Source of the DNA: Phytoseiulus persimilis
Lineage: Eukaryota; Arthropoda; Arachnida; Mesostigmata; Phytoseiidae
Direction of reading: 5' to 3'
DNA: 64,000 nt
Assembly (NCBI GenBank): GCA_037576195.1
Contig: CM075103.1
Span: 33,502,723 to 33,566,722 of the forward strand
Of the stretch, positions 38,626-51,430 are shown one piece after another. The position numbers and the translations under genes are program-made. A model generated the notes under the pieces. It was not told the DNA's origin, searched no databases, and was given only the letters and a program-made list of their open reading frames with translations. The number at the start of each line of letters is the position of its first letter. The stretch's first letter is position 1.

Positions 38626-39268
38626 TTAAGAGCCGAAAGCGGTCTTGTCCTTCGACATTTTCGCGGAGTGCGATTGGAACTGGCGGGGTCCGCTTGACAA
38701 AACGCCAACATGACCATGCAGGTGTCGAGCGATAGGCTTGCGACCGACGTTCATCTCATCAGCTGAGTTTTTGAATGGAGTTCGCGAGCAGTATGCTCGG
38801 AGAGAGCGCTCGCGTCGATTCACGTTAACTTCGTACTGGTGGCGCTCCGGAGTTCCCGGAACGAGAGAACATGGAATCGGCACGTCGATCCTCCAGAACA
38901 TCATCGTTCCAGTTTTCAGTAAGTGATCATTCTGGAGTAGTTGCTTAGCTAGCTCTCGGAAGCGTCTGGGGCCGCAAAGCCAGGGGAGAAAGAGGCTGTT
39001 GAGGGAGTTCACGAGCATTCGACGACGGTTCGGCGGGATCGATACCGTGGGTGGGCTAACTTGTCCGTGAGCTCGACAGCAGCTCCACGTGAGCTTCTTG
39101 GATGTCCGCGAATTGAAGCACTTGGCTCCGATCGGAGTTGAGCAGCGATGCCGCAAGTTCAGATGCCTGGTTGGGGTTTGTGCCTCCCTGGCACGCGGGA
39201 ATCAAGGCTTCGAGTCGTTTGTGACAATTAGCGATGCGCACCTCAGAAGGTTCAGGAAGGCCTCGCAT
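38626..39268 (-). pseudogene. Possible decayed retroelement fragment
   Basis: Minus-strand frames here contain NSLNSLFLPWLCGPRRFREL followed by AKQLLQ, which faintly recalls the BEL/Pao polymerase connection segment (S.FDPLG...P...R.K.LLQ), and a neighbouring frame reads QFADIQEAHVELLSSSR. The direction is the same as the gag remnant 0.6 kb away. Resemblance is weak, the frames are broken, and this could be coincidence. Confidence 0.2.
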
Positions 39269-39885
39269 AACGCGGGGCTCCGGTCAAGGCATTGCGGCTC
39301 CAGCGCGGTGTTTTCTGGCGACGTCACCCTTCGGCGCAGTGTATGGATTCGGATCAGCTCATCATCACAGACGGGTGACACCGTTATCAGCACGGACATT
39401 CCCGATCCTTCAATCGACGCTAACGGCTCATTCGGAACATTATCGGAACCGATCGATTGCCGAGTCGCCGAGCTCCTACTAAGGAGATAAACTACGGATC
39501 TAAGGAGATCAATACATGGGAATTCCTCAATCAGACGATACCGCGAGGAAGTCGAACGATTCGGAGTTCTGAGAGAACATCATTCATTCGCCTCTATGCA
39601 GAAAACAGGATACCGACTTCTGCTTTTGTATCCTCAAGGGTGTCCGTCTCCCAGGGAAGTTCCCTTGGAAGCGATATTTAGCGCGATCAAAAATCAAGTG
39701 CAGTACTGGGTGGCTATTCCTCTCTGAACATGACTACTCCTGAGAATTATCTCCCGACTACCTCGTATTTCTGCTGGGATTGCCTGACGATTCAATGAAT
39801 ACCGATCAATAATCATCAATCGAGCATCAGTGGTCGAGCATCACAGAGTCGAGCAACTACGAGTTGCCGGAGCGTCCTTTGACGA

Positions 39886-40992
39886 TCACGCTGATTGATG
39901 GATTCTCCATAATTCCGACCGTGTGGCGACATCTTCCTCGTCTCCGGGCGTCGAGACCCTGGCCTCTGGAATTGCTCCCTGCTCGAGCGTGATGTCGTTC
40001 AATTGCTGCTCAAAACGCAAACTCTCTCTGAACGTGCTGCGCAGGTGGACGGGCAAGGCATCTTCCACTGCCGAATCAAGAGACACAGCAATGGCATATA
40101 GTTGCGACCCTAAAGACTCAAGAGCTTCGGTGAGGGTTTGGACCGCGGTCGCGAATTCGCGGAGCGACGATGAATCGTGGAGTTCCGGGGCTCGCGGCAT
40201 TTCTCGACGGGCGACCTCCGCACCTTGACTCCGGCTGTCCACGCTGGCATAGCTGGCTCCTATCGGCTTGACTGCCACCTCATCGGTCAGCTCGAGAACA
40301 GTGGAATTAATCGGCTCACCGCTGAGAACTCTCCGCTGAATCGGGGAACAATCGTTGAAGTTTGGGCCGCGACGGCTCTCGGCGCAGCATTGGAATTGGT
40401 TGAGGAACGAGCGCAACCGGAACTTGTTCCCTCCAGAAGGTTCAGGCACTGGGTCAAGTTTTTGGCAACCGGCGCCAGCGTGCTCAGCCTCCGCACGCGT
40501 GGTGGGAGGCACATTTTCCGGGGTGCTGCGCGATCTCTTGCTCGTGAGCGAGTCGATGCTCGAAGGAATCGGGGTGGGCTCGAATGTTTGAGTGGTTCGG
40601 GAGGTCAGGATCGCTTCGAGTGTTGAGAGAGCGTCTCGTACTTTCTCATTGAAAGTAGTCACTGTCCTCATTTCACTGGCGATATCTCCGGGGTTCAGGT
40701 CTGGGTGATCGAGGATGTGCGAGTCGTAGCTTTCGATTGTTTGGAACAAGTTCTCGATTAGGAATAGGCGTTGCGCCACCACGAGCCCGTCTTCGATGAG
40801 ACTGGGATCGCGATCTGCTCGGTTGATCTCTCTGAGCTCGGACTCAATGCGATCGCGGACTCTGCTTCGCAGGCCTCGGGAGATCGCCAAGGAGTACGCC
40901 ATGCTGCCAGGGCTTCTCCTCGATACCGGCACAGCTACGAGATTCGACTTGCCACGCACGAAGATGCTAGACACTGTTGAGAGTTCACTCAT
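39886..40992 (-). mobile_element. BEL/Pao-like LTR retrotransposon gag remnant
   Basis: A 368-codon open frame, well above chance length, starts with ATG at 40992 and stops with TGA at 39886. Residues about 30-130 (for example RSRVRDRIESELREINRADR) have the helical, charged look of the N-terminus of arthropod BEL/Pao gag. Residues about 290-345 (SSLREFATAVQTLTEALESL, then a segment with EDALPVHLRSTFRE) match the DUF1759-like gag pattern in which a chain of LREF...V....ALESLG is followed by LP..LR. The central part that should contain the F-DG-W motif is replaced by a short unmatched stretch, suggesting a deletion. No zinc knuckle, protease or LTR was recognised. Family assignment is inference from pattern. 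Confidence 0.45.
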
Positions 40993-41203
40993 AACGCTGG
41001 GAAAAGTCCATGCGGCGGGACATGTCCCTCCTGGAAAAATACTGGAGTGTCGAACCTGCGGTCGACGACTGATTTCGGTGTATTTGGGGGCTCGCTTTTA
41101 TGGCGAGCTGTTTTGGATCTCGGAGGGGAGAGAAACCCTGGGTTCACGCTTTGGGGCGAATGGAGAGCCATGTCAAACATGTTGAGAAGAATATTTGACG
41201 GCA

Positions 41204-41310
41204 CCGGCGAAATTTGACACGGAATTGGCCAAAACACATTTCTCTCGGAAAATCTTCTTCCCGGCCGCTAGAGAGATGAAATATGACACAGACTCGAATG
41301 TAATGCAATT
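41204..41310 (+). repeat. Diverged direct repeat, copy 1
   Basis: Reads gcgaaatttgacacggaatt, then acacatttctctcggaaaatcttctt and a tcgaatgtaa block. A similar order of blocks recurs about 600 nt downstream at 41806. It lies just upstream (in minus-strand sense) of the gag remnant. Confidence 0.4.
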
Positions 41311-41805
41311 TCTTCCGGAAACATCCGGAGTCGAAGTTAATAGCGAGTAGTCAACAGCGAATTGCGGGTTCGGAGGGGGAAGGAGGGGAGTGGGGGAGAG
41401 AGAGGGGCGGTTGCCGAGCCGTATGGAAAGCCCCACGAACTCAATCTGCGCCATAACGCGCTGCCATTCTGAGTATCGACAGCGTTCCAGTCGGAACAGG
41501 GGAGCGCAGAGCAGCAGACCGGCATTTCGTCGTTCTCAACCTATTCCCACGCTCTCCTCATACCGTATTCTGCGGGGTTTGTCGATTCGTCTCTCGGACT
41601 TGTCTCTTATGCCTCCCCAGACACTCTCTTTCTTCAGCTGAGTTCGCTCACGAAAACAACCCCCCTCCCGAGCTCCATCAAAACGAGGGAGCCGGTACTG
41701 GATCGTTTGTCGAGTTCGCTCTCGGGGAAGTTCCTGCCCGGCTGGATGTTTTTTTTTCCAGGATGTTTGCGGCTGAAGCCTTGCAGTCGACCGCTTTCGT
41801 CGCAC

Positions 41806-41925
41806 CCGAATGAAATTCGGCACGAAATCGGATGAGACACATTTTTTTCTGGAGAATCTCTTCTTTGAGCGTCTCACCAATGGAACTCGTGTCTCGACGC
41901 AGGATCGAATGAAACATAATTCCTT
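41806..41925 (+). repeat. Diverged direct repeat, copy 2
   Basis: Reads tgaaattcggcacgaaatcg, then acacatttttttctggagaatctcttctt and tcgaatgaaa. Blocks match copy 1 in order and spacing, with many substitutions. Confidence 0.4.
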
Positions 41926-44834
41926 CCAACTTCGTCCCCTTTTCCCCCCCAGTGAAGGGAAATGATCAAGAACGTTGGAGGAAATAGGGTCGTTGGGCCG
42001 GAGGGGAAGAATGAGAGAGTCGCAAAACGATGCTTGACAAATCTCATCTGCTCTGTGATGTCGTAGGTGAAGCCGTTTCGGCGACAGCGGAATTTTGCTT
42101 GAAAGACGAAGACTGGCCGGAAGACTTCGGTCGGAAACGGAATTTCGACCGGGAACGTTCAAGCGAATAACACTCCTCATCTTCATATTGGAACAGCCGA
42201 GCTTTCCGTTTATTCATAGCTCGTGGAGGACCCTCCCACTGGAAGAGATCGGTTCCGGCGTCGGTAGAAAAAAAACGGCTCCTCATCCTCTACTTCGAAG
42301 TTTGGCGCAGAAATGCGCTTCGCTTCGGGCTTGGGGCGTAAAAGTATGGAATGGCGATATTCAGTACGCAGGAACCGTACTGGGATGCCTTTTGGAGGGT
42401 GGTCGGAGTGCGGGAAATTCGAAGTTGACTCAAGTGACGCGAAGATAACGAAGTGCTGGTGTGTCTCACCGGCAAGTATACTGGAGAGTCCTCAGGTGGA
42501 AGCACTCGTGACATTCTCACGAGCCTTGACCGCATTATAATCAAACATTTTACCCTCTCGAGCGGATGCAATGCACCTGCCTCCGAAAAGTCGTCGTTCT
42601 GAATAACTCACACTAATTCAACTTCCCTGGTCGGATACCACCCAATCTTCCCCGCCCGTTGTGCCGTCCTGAACTCCGGTAGAACCTCTCATTGAGCTGC
42701 TCCTGGTTCGTTTTTCATCGGCTGAGCTGAAATGCAAGGTCTCTGGGAAAGATCACAGAACCGCGTTGATGATGCGCTAAAAGTCACACTACGAGACTCC
42801 GAAAGGAAACTCTGCCCGATCGAGGCTTGCTCATAGCAGCAGATTCTTTCTCTTGAATTTCCTGGCCCGGGAAAGCCGCACTGCAACAGAGTCTGCGGTC
42901 AACGCGTTTGGGACTCTGGTGGGAGGTCGCTCCGTGGACCAGTGGTCCCCGAATGTTCCGACTGCGAGCTCCGTCGGTTTCGCACAGACCACAAGCATCA
43001 GGATGCACCGAGCTCTGACCGTTACCTGAACGGGGTTACCCGTGATCCTCAGACGATTGGAGCCTCCACTGCACGAGAGCCCGTCTCAAGTTCCGGAAAC
43101 TCCTCGCGTGGGCGTCGGGTTCGATCTGACCTGCTCACTCCCCAAAGTCCCCGAGCCGGAAGAGATAGTCCCGCGGTACATGACCGCTAAAAACACCCAG
43201 AGGAAAATGAATTTCATTGCCTCAAACGCTGCCGCGGTCCCAATGTTCTGACAGAGCTCCCTTCCCGATGGGAAAGCCGCAACGAATATTCCTGTCCGAT
43301 CATCGTCAGTTGCTCCCCGTTGTCCGGCTGTCGCTCTTCCTTTCGCGCGTCTCCGCTATGCGCATCAAAAACTCTTCGACGTGCCGTCTTGCACGTTCAG
43401 ATGTTTGTAGTCCTAATGCCTTGAAATTAGCGCGTACCTCTTCCGCCTAGTGGAGGCGGCTCGTTCGCGAGTTTTCTTCGCGTGGCAGTCTGGCTCACGC
43501 AGCGGTTGCTGCCGTGCGCCCCGACTAACCGCTCGTAACCAGTTTCGCAGTCGTCGTAGAGGGGGGGGGGGGCTGAAGTGATGCCATCGGTCAAATGGAA
43601 GCGCCACTGAAACGAGGCGAGTGTGTGGCAACAAGCTCCGAAGCGGCGAGCAGCTGTTAGATGTCATTTATGCAAACGGCCCCACCCGAACGACGGGAGC
43701 AATGTTGTTGAGTGGCTCCGCGAGGAGGGAAGGAGCGATCAAAACGAACGAGCTTGCGGTCACAGCGGGAAAAATTTCGGAACGACAAGGGCTGGGAGGC
43801 TTCTTCATCGCAGCCAATTAGAACTCCGTTATCGTGTCCCGCGGCCGCCCTGTTCTCCGAATTCCCTGTGGTCCTCCATTCCAACCGGAATTGCTCTGTC
43901 GCGCGCGCCTTTTCAGATTTGGGGAAGTTACTAACATACACTCTGCGAGAAAGTTTCAAAAGTTCGCTTGGCGAACGTTCCTGAGTTTTGTGGAGAATCG
44001 AGCGAGGCAGTTCTTGGTGGGGTGGAGCGGGGGCGGAGGAACGGATGCCTCAGCAGTCGTCAATCTTGTAACACCCTGAACTATGGCACTTGTTTCTCTG
44101 GATGATGACTCGTTCGACGTGCTGGAGGCCTCAATTCGGCAAATGTCGTCAGAGTGGAGAGTTGAAGCTGCGACAGAACGCCTCCCGCCTCGCTCTTCTT
44201 GTCTTTCGACTCGATGTCGCTTGCCGAGGACAATTTGAAAGCGTGAGAGTGTGAAGCGCGCGTTGGAACGGAAAACCCTCACTAGTGGTCTCGGATTCCG
44301 GCGAACGCACACTCTTCTGATATTTCAACCGGGCCAATATTGGGACACTCGACGAAAACCAACCGCCGGGTGTGAGGACCCTGCTCGGAGTTTACATAAA
44401 CAAGTCAGCGCTCGGAGTCGAAACCGACAGTTTTTTACCCCCCTTTCTCCCGTGTGACAGCAGGGACACAGCACGATAGGATACGGCACGATAGGAGACA
44501 AACACGAAGCGACGCGGAAGTAACGGAATCAATTCATGCGAGTCGCTGCCTGTGTTCAAACTTTTTATTCTGGCGCCCAGGACGCCGACTGTCACTTCTG
44601 CTCCGCTCACGGGCCGCAGTCTTCTTTCCCATTCGAGGAATTTCAGAGCTCGTCGTGAACGTGACTTCGGTCGACGGTGTCTGGGTTCAATTCAGGGGTT
44701 CAGCTTGAGGACGGAGAGGCACAGAGGTTAGGGATATACATATTTCTCTCGTCGGGACGACCGCCAACGGATCGACGTCCATCAGAATCTGGAACTTCGA
44801 GATATACATACATCGCCGCTTTTCTCTCTTTCAG
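41926..44834. other. DNA upstream of the first receptor exon found
   Basis: No signal-peptide exon, promoter element or other gene recognised. A G-run lies at 43561-43572. If the receptor's first exon is nearby it should end in phase 2 and encode a hydrophobic leader; none of the frames I examined fits. Confidence 0.45.
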
Positions 44835-44998
44835 CACTACCGAGTTCGCGATGCCGAAGATGCGACAAGAAGTTCCGGGTGCACTGGAGGACCTCAACTC
44901 AACACTGTCGAAAGAGATCATGGCAAACACATCGCTGCTACTCGACAGCCTCCTTTCCGAAGAAAACTATGACCGGAGGATACGACCCGGTTTCGGAG
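44835..44998 (+). CDS. Receptor exon 1 of those found: N-terminal extracellular segment
   Basis: The exon follows a ttctctctttcag acceptor and ends at a GTGAGG donor, with phase 2 in and phase 1 out. It encodes a hydrophilic extracellular segment of about 54 residues. Two N-glycosylation sequons are visible, NST (in EDLNSTLSK) and NTS (in MANTSLL). The end, with ENYDRRIRPGFGG, is the usual start of the conserved ligand-binding domain, matching the family pattern YD..IRP. A methionine occurs at 44851 (MPKMRQEV), but no hydrophobic signal peptide follows, so it is unlikely to be the start. An upstream exon carrying the signal peptide is expected and was not found between this exon and 37 kb. 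The next intron is 3,856 nt. Confidence 0.85.
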
Positions 44999-47900
44999 GT
45001 GAGGCAAAATTTTCAGACGTCGACCAAGTACCAGATGAAACTATATTCCCATCTCCCCCGACATGGTTCAGGGAAGAAGTACCAGGTATGGAACCTTCAC
45101 CAGTGGTATATGTGGTTCTGACATGACTGATAGCAGTGACCGGTTCTGACCAGTGAAATGTTCCTTAATTGGTACCAGTTGCCAAATAGGAGTACCACTG
45201 CTGGAACACAAATTTACGATAACACTCAGATTTACCATACCTGATAACTGTTCCCCTAAACTCGGATGATGCGGATCAAATGTGTGTTTTGTCAGTCTTT
45301 TATTCTGCCCGAGAGAGAGGCTCTCAAACAGCGTCGGCGAGAGAGGTAATGAGAAATCCGTCCGAGAAGCAGATGGATCTAATCACTCGAGGATTTTTGC
45401 ACACGTATCGAGCTTCGGGCGTAACCTTTATGACGTGCTCGATCCTCTCGGATCCCGCGTACGTTCCGTGAGGTCGTTCTCGAGTCTCAGTCTCCGGGGA
45501 CCTCTCACGTGATTGAGTTTAAAAATCACATTCGGCTGGAGCCCATACGATGCTAAGCACTTCATGCTTCCGGGAGTCGATCGGGCCTGACTCCGACGCG
45601 CGGAATATTCTCAGGGGAAACCATTTCGCTGATTCAGCAGCCGATCTCTTCCGTCGCATCTGATCTCAGATCCCGCGGATTAGCCGGCTTTTCGCAGCGA
45701 TTCACGCAATCTGAAGTTATCTGAAACAACGACCAACGTGGGATCAAAGCCCCGGTGCGATGTGCAACGTGACCCAGAGCAGGAACGAGGAGTGGCGTTG
45801 GAGGAATGGGGATGGAAAACGCATCCAAAAGCGAGGAACAAAAAATACGGCACCGAGGGCAGATTGCAGTTCTGCAGAAGAGAGTACAGACCGAATAAAT
45901 ATAGCCGGAGCTCCTCATGAGCCGAGTTTCAAATAACGGGGTTGCCTAGCCGTCCCTCACGGCGACTGCGACAATGACGACGCCGGCTACGACGACTTGC
46001 GCACTTTGTTCAAGATGATCTGCCTGACTGCGTTCCTTTCTCAACTCGTTTCTCGATGCGTTCTCACTTGAAGTGCCGACAGAGATCTTATGCGTTGCAT
46101 GACGTCTGACATTAATCCAGCAGCACTCGGAACGAACTCGGAGCCGTTGTTTTCTTGCGCCTTCTCGCAGCCGCTGCTTGCCATGAGGAGACGTTCATTC
46201 GTGCTCGTCTCGTTTTGGCTCAGTCTTCGATTCAACCAGCGACGGGAATCCGGTCGAACGCCAGTTTGTCTCCGACGCGCCGGTTTCACCTGGCTGATGT
46301 ACCCCATGGCTCAGAATCAAGACAGCTAATTCTGCTTGAGCTGACCGTCCAAGGATCGGAATCAGGACGTTGCACGAAGCCGTCTCTCTGGTGCTGTCGG
46401 TGGAAGCTCGCGTTGCTGGCGATATCGCTGAAGCTGACAGAATTGTGGATCCTTGCATAACAATTTACTCGCTTGCTCGTCACAAAGCGTGGCTCAGCGA
46501 TGTAAGGCCTGTTTGGAGGATCGAAAGTAAGCGGACAAAACCCCGAAGCTTGCTAAGGAGTTTTCCGATGTTGCCGTGCCCGTATTCATCGGTAACGGTT
46601 TGAATCAAATTGAATCGGGAAAATGGTAACCACGTTCACGTACGCGGGAGCGAAGAAAGCTGGCACGGAATCGGTGACAAAACTGCGGGCTCAGAGCGTA
46701 CCCAGGATCGGGGCGGGGACTAATCTACACGGTGAAGAGACAACGGTCGATAATGGTTATCATTGACATGGACTCCTGTGGGGAGGCCGTTAGTTAAAGG
46801 GGAGGGAGGGTTCATGCCCCCTTGGGTACGCTATTTGGCGTGTCCCCATGGAAGAACGAAGCGGGAGTCGGGAAATAACGGAAAGGTTCGGCAAAGTGTG
46901 GAGCGAGCGTGGTGAATCTATCGGGGGCCTCCCTCGAGGGGAGTCGCGTGAATGTAGTCGAGAGGAACACAAGTTGTGGGGACAGATGTGACCCGTGTGT
47001 TCATCGTCTGGAAAGGCTTTTCGGAGTAACGGCGAGGAAACAGAGAGCTCATGGGAAAATGGCGCGCGGATACTGATGAATTGCGGGGCTCATTCTGAAG
47101 GGAGTAGGAGAGGAACGGTTCAAAATCGGGAACGGGGAATGTGGCGGAGAGGGATCAACCATTTCTTGGACTCGTCATCCGACTGCGGAAGTCGAGTCCC
47201 GATGCTCCGTCGTATCCTGTCGCTCTCGATCACTATCGCAATTAAAACTTTCATCATTCGCGTCAAAGATTCACAGTCGAACATGCTGCGGAACAGAGGG
47301 AAAAAGTTTGAGAATTTCAACGGATTCGGGAAACTTGGGAGATGCTGGAAGAAAGTTCGTGGAACAACTTCCGGGTGCGTTAATGGGTGCGGGGCGGCTC
47401 TCAGAGCACGTCTCCCGAATTTCAAGTGAGGCCGTTCGCCCACTCGCTCTCAAACCTACAGAGGATATTCCGCCGTGAATACTACGCTCCGGACACCTTT
47501 TTGAGGCACGTGCCGTGCGGAAACGGTTTTTCAACGTCGAGATTCTTCCTTCCCTTCGCATGCGATGAGGATCCTCTGAGCGATTTCAGCTTGTAGCCAT
47601 TCTTGTCCCGCAGGAATCGAGGCTGCTGGATCCAACCGCTGTCCCTCATTCGAATGAATCAATTGATTGAATGATCCCCTCAACCATCTTTCGATCGGGA
47701 CGAGCGACATGATTCTGGTGCGGGCGCTGGAAACGAATATCGGAATATTTGGTCAGGGAAACCTCGAGGTCCGCCTTTTGGGCTCGCATCCCGTCATGAA
47801 TTTCTCTGGCAACCTCCATGGAATGCTGTGCATCTTTCACAACAGGTCACCCGGCAGCTGATTGCCCGCGTCTCTTCACTTTTCGATACCCAACCCCCTC

Positions 47901-48854
47901 CCCCCCCCCCCCAAATTCGCTTCCCCAACAATTTGCTGCGTCTACGGTTCCCTCCGATTCTCGTTGCGCCCGTCTCCGCGAAACTTGAGACGCCATTTCC
48001 TCTCGGAATGAATAGCGAACAAAGGTGCTCAGAATAGTTTGAGTTCTGCTTACATCGGAGCAGTTTCGAGAAACGAGGCCTCGGTGTGAGATCTCCTCCC
48101 TGTGCTTCAAAACCTCTCCATGGCCGATTTGTCCGTTCGAGATTTTCATTGCCGCAGACACGAAGAACACTGATATTCGCTGGCCAATTATTGTCCGAAA
48201 CGAGGCCCTAAACTTATGAAGCAGGGAAGAATCCCGCCGAATGCTGGTTCGAGACGACTCGAAGCTTGTGCTCTCCATTTTGTCGAGCATCCCGAGAAAG
48301 TGGGACGACTTCGATGTTCCGGGCTGATTTGCTCGAATGATCTGAAAGCGATACGATCAAGTTGCGGAAGCTGCGTGCTGGGGAACGAGCACTGCTGAAA
48401 GTCAATTACCAATTTTTTCTGCGTCGAACCAACGTTGAACGATTCCACCACCGTGATGAGAGCAGAGCGATATGAAGATTTGTTGGAGGATTCCGCTGCG
48501 ACAAAGGGAACTCAATTATCCCTCCGGTAATTGGTCACATTTTTCTGTCGTTTTTTACTCTCTCTCTCTCTCTCTCTCTGTGTTCCCGCTGATAGTATGA
48601 GAGTTTCCGCTCGGAACAGAACGACACGCAAACCATTCGATTCCCTCGGTGTTTGGACTTTACTGGGCAGACAGAAATGACCAAACGCAGTTTTGAAAAT
48701 GGGCCTGAACAACCCTGAGCAGTAGAAGCGAGCTCCTCCACAGCTGTCTCACACAAATCGCTCGCGAGCCCAGTTCGCTAGAAACGTAATGAACTCGCAA
48801 ATGTTGAGAGGAACATGACTCCGTTCGAATTCACGGAAACAACTCTATTTTCAG
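44999..48854 (+). other. First intron found in the receptor gene (3,856 nt)
   Basis: No recognisable exon, RNA gene or complete mobile element was seen. It contains a pure run of 13 C at 47900-47912 and a (CT)n tract at 48558-48579. Open frames here are of the length expected by chance at this base composition. An alternative N-terminal exon cannot be excluded. Confidence 0.5.
48558..48579 (+). repeat. (CT)n microsatellite
   Basis: Eleven uninterrupted CT dinucleotides, inside the first receptor intron. Confidence 0.9.
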
Positions 48855-48922
48855 GAAACGCAACCAAAATCATAACGGATGTTGAAATTCGGAGTTTCGG
48901 ACCGGTTTCTGAGAACGATATG
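48855..48922 (+). CDS. Receptor exon 2 of those found (68 nt), first beta strands
   Basis: Acceptor tattttcag, donor ATG|GTGAGT. The exon is 68 nt, enters in phase 1 and leaves in phase 0. It encodes GNATKIITDVEIRSFGPV followed by SENDM. This is the conserved early beta-strand region, comparable with the family pattern V....I.SFGPVS..DM. NAT is an N-glycosylation sequon. From memory, 68 nt is also the size of the equivalent vertebrate GABA-A receptor exon. The preceding exon ends in the glycine codon that this one completes, which supports the join. Confidence 0.93.
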
Positions 48923-51040
48923 GTGAGTTCGACAACGTGGGCGATCAATGGAGGGGAGCTCTACGTGATGAGTTCAGTTTCTCCAGAGTGGCACATTGAC
49001 TCGCTGAACTCGCTATCCATGGAAGACTCATTGACCGCTGTCGTAGCTTCGATCCTTCAATCGGGACTCGAAAAATGAGAATGAATGAAGGATACCCATC
49101 TCGTAGCTTTCTCTCCAGAGTTCCAACAAACACAGTACTGTCGGCACGGAACCGTGGAACGCTATGAGCTCCCACAGAGAGTTCTCACCTGTTGGCAATG
49201 CAAATGCAGCGTCCTTGAGGAAAAATGACATTGACTTTTCCTTGACATCCATTTGATTCCGCTGTCAGGCGTTGAACGATGCAAAACCGGTCACAAGCCT
49301 TGAGTTCTGGGATTCGGATGTTTTGCTCCACCAGACTGCGCGTCAAGTTCGGCGCACGTATCGCTCTCGCGTATTTTTCTCCAGCTGCATCGATTTCGGG
49401 AGTCGAGAATTCGGGGCGCGGCGTCAATGTACAGGAGCTCCATACTGCAGAGCACTTCCACGAAATCAGAGCTTGTCGGAATCGTTGAGAACTCCTAAAA
49501 CGATTCCCGTCCAAGAAATCCTCTTTTGGAAGGAGAAGATAGCTATCAGATATGCACAGCGTTTCGGAGGAAAAGAAGAGCTAATGCTGGTAACTCTTCG
49601 GTCGAGTCTAGAATGCAGATACAGCGGCGTCCCCCTCCGGATCCCCCTCTCCCCGAAGATCCAATCAGAAGATGTTCACGAGGTCAGCCAGGGAGGAACC
49701 GACAGACCGCGTCGTTTATTCGACAAGAATCTCATCGATTCGAGAAAAACGAGAAGCCTGCATGCGTATTCCGATCTCTCTGCTCTTGCCCACGGAAAAC
49801 GATATCTCTAATTCACCATCTTCAATTACACTCCTCCTGGCAATCTCAATGCGGCTCACCTGTTTTTATACTGGCCAGAGAAAATTTAAATTTTCCCGCT
49901 GTCGTCCACTGCCGCCCACTACTTATTCTGCTGCTCGCGATCATGTTATCCATGACATTCCTCCTTAATGCCCTCTCGCAGGAAAGAGGTCCGAGCATTT
50001 AGGCTGAATATCCGCCGTCTCCGATAATCACCGGACTCAATATGGACTCTAACTATGCTCTAACTAAGGACTTTGTTGCGATTATCGCTCGAATCACGGC
50101 AAGTTCAGACTCCCTTCGCTGAGTCTCCGCGCTCGCCCAACCATTACCGTTGTAGCCATCACGATCTATCAGGGTTTCCGACGACATTGTTCGATCCTGG
50201 GAGCCCTAACCTCCCGATTAAATGCTGAGTCATCTGGTGGATAACTGTCGATTATCTGGCAGAATTCAGATTCCGAACGCTTTATGGAATATCTTGCGGC
50301 CCGCTAACTTGTTCCATCTTCACACTAGTCATGCTAGTTAGGGTCTCACGGAAGTCCTCCCCGAATCATCACGGTGGCGCATACGCGAACCCACAATCCG
50401 TCGTGGCTTCCGCGAGAAAGTTCTCCAGCTCGTGACGCGGTAGTGCACTGGTAAACGGGATTGGTAAACAGGATTGGCGGCTGGCTCGAGCGCCCGTCGT
50501 GGGGATCGAAGCCGGCGCCCACGCTCTGACTTCACGCACGTTGTAGCGCCGTTACGGCAATGCGCTCCTGCACGCGAACAGCGACGGCGCTGAGAGATGG
50601 ATTTCGTCCGCTGAGAGATGGATGGAGTTTTGATCTCTGTCCTTTAGTGAAGCGGAGTTCAGCGTGGTTTCTCACTCGGTACTATACTGTCGTTCCTTCG
50701 CGCATTATCCCGGAGAAACTCGGATTCGGAGTTCTGAGTTGACTGACACGACGTGATCGAGGAGAACACCTGAAAATAAGTCTCAAAGACGGAGCTCTCC
50801 GAATCATCGAAAGCTCCCGCTTCTGGCGAGCTGACATAACTAGAAAAATACCGATAACCCATATCCCTCTCCAATCTGGCTGAATCAAATCTCAGCTAGA
50901 TATTCGAAATATCGTACGGTTTCTTGATCGATTAACATACAAACTTGCACGGAAATGGCGTAGAGCGGTAGCGGAAGAGAATGTCACACGGACTGACGAT
51001 CGCGCACTCAAGTCGAGGTATTTTCTTTCCCGGTGCGTAG
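48923..51040 (+). other. Intron between the 68-nt and 221-nt receptor exons (2,118 nt)
   Basis: No coding segment recognised. Around 50448-50482 there is a short tandem duplication of ggtaaac(g/a)ggattgg, and at 50591-50625 the phrase ctgagagatgga occurs twice. Both are small local duplications. Confidence 0.5.
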
Positions 51041-51261
51041 ATGTATTCGATGGATTGCTATTTTCGACAGTCATGGCGTGATGAGAGGTTGAAGTTCGAG
51101 GGTTCATTGAAGAAGCTTTCGGTGAGTTGGCAGTTTCTCGAAAGAATATGGACACCCGATACCTACATCAACAACGGAAAGTCTTCGTATTTGCACAAAG
51201 TCTCCGTGCCCAACAAATTTGTTCGACTACACGGAGACGGTACCTTAAAGTATTCTATGAG
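51041..51261 (+). CDS. Receptor exon 3 of those found (221 nt), loops D, A and E
   Basis: The acceptor is cggtgcgtag, with a weak pyrimidine tract, and the donor is GTGAGT. The exon is 221 nt, enters in phase 0 and leaves in phase 2. It carries MDCYFRQSWRDERLKFEG (loop D, with the Phe and Arg that form the complementary face in alpha subunits), RIWTPDTYINNGKSS (loop A region), VPNKFVRLHGDGTLKYSMR (loop E strand). These are among the most conserved blocks of the GABA-A family. 221 nt is, to my knowledge, the size of the equivalent vertebrate exon. The join with the previous exon gives DMMYSMD, equivalent to D-M-E-Y-T-I/M-D in relatives. Confidence 0.97.
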
Positions 51262-51430
51262 GTGAGTAGATCTTCGATACGATCCCTCCCACCGTTCCAT
51301 GTTCGCCCACGAGCGATCTTTCCCGAGTCGACCCTCGAAGAGCTGTTTGGATACCCCTCTCCATTGACGTGGAGCATATTCAGCACCAGGGTCGTGAGAA
51401 TTCATCGTTCTCGTTACTTCTGTATTCCAG

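Noticed and set aside
41536..42186. A 216-codon minus-strand open frame
   Set aside because: It is very rich in Arg, Lys and Ser, resembles no family, and overlaps the diverged direct repeat. A frame this long is still possible by chance in 64 kb.
44851..44998. ATG at 44851 as the true start of the receptor
   Set aside because: No signal peptide follows it, and a good splice acceptor lies just upstream at 44834, so it is more likely an internal methionine.
50430..50525. tRNA-like or SINE-like segment (gcggtagtgcactgg and ggatcgaagcc)
   Set aside because: The A-box and B-box resemblance is partial, the B box has two mismatches, and I could not fold a cloverleaf.
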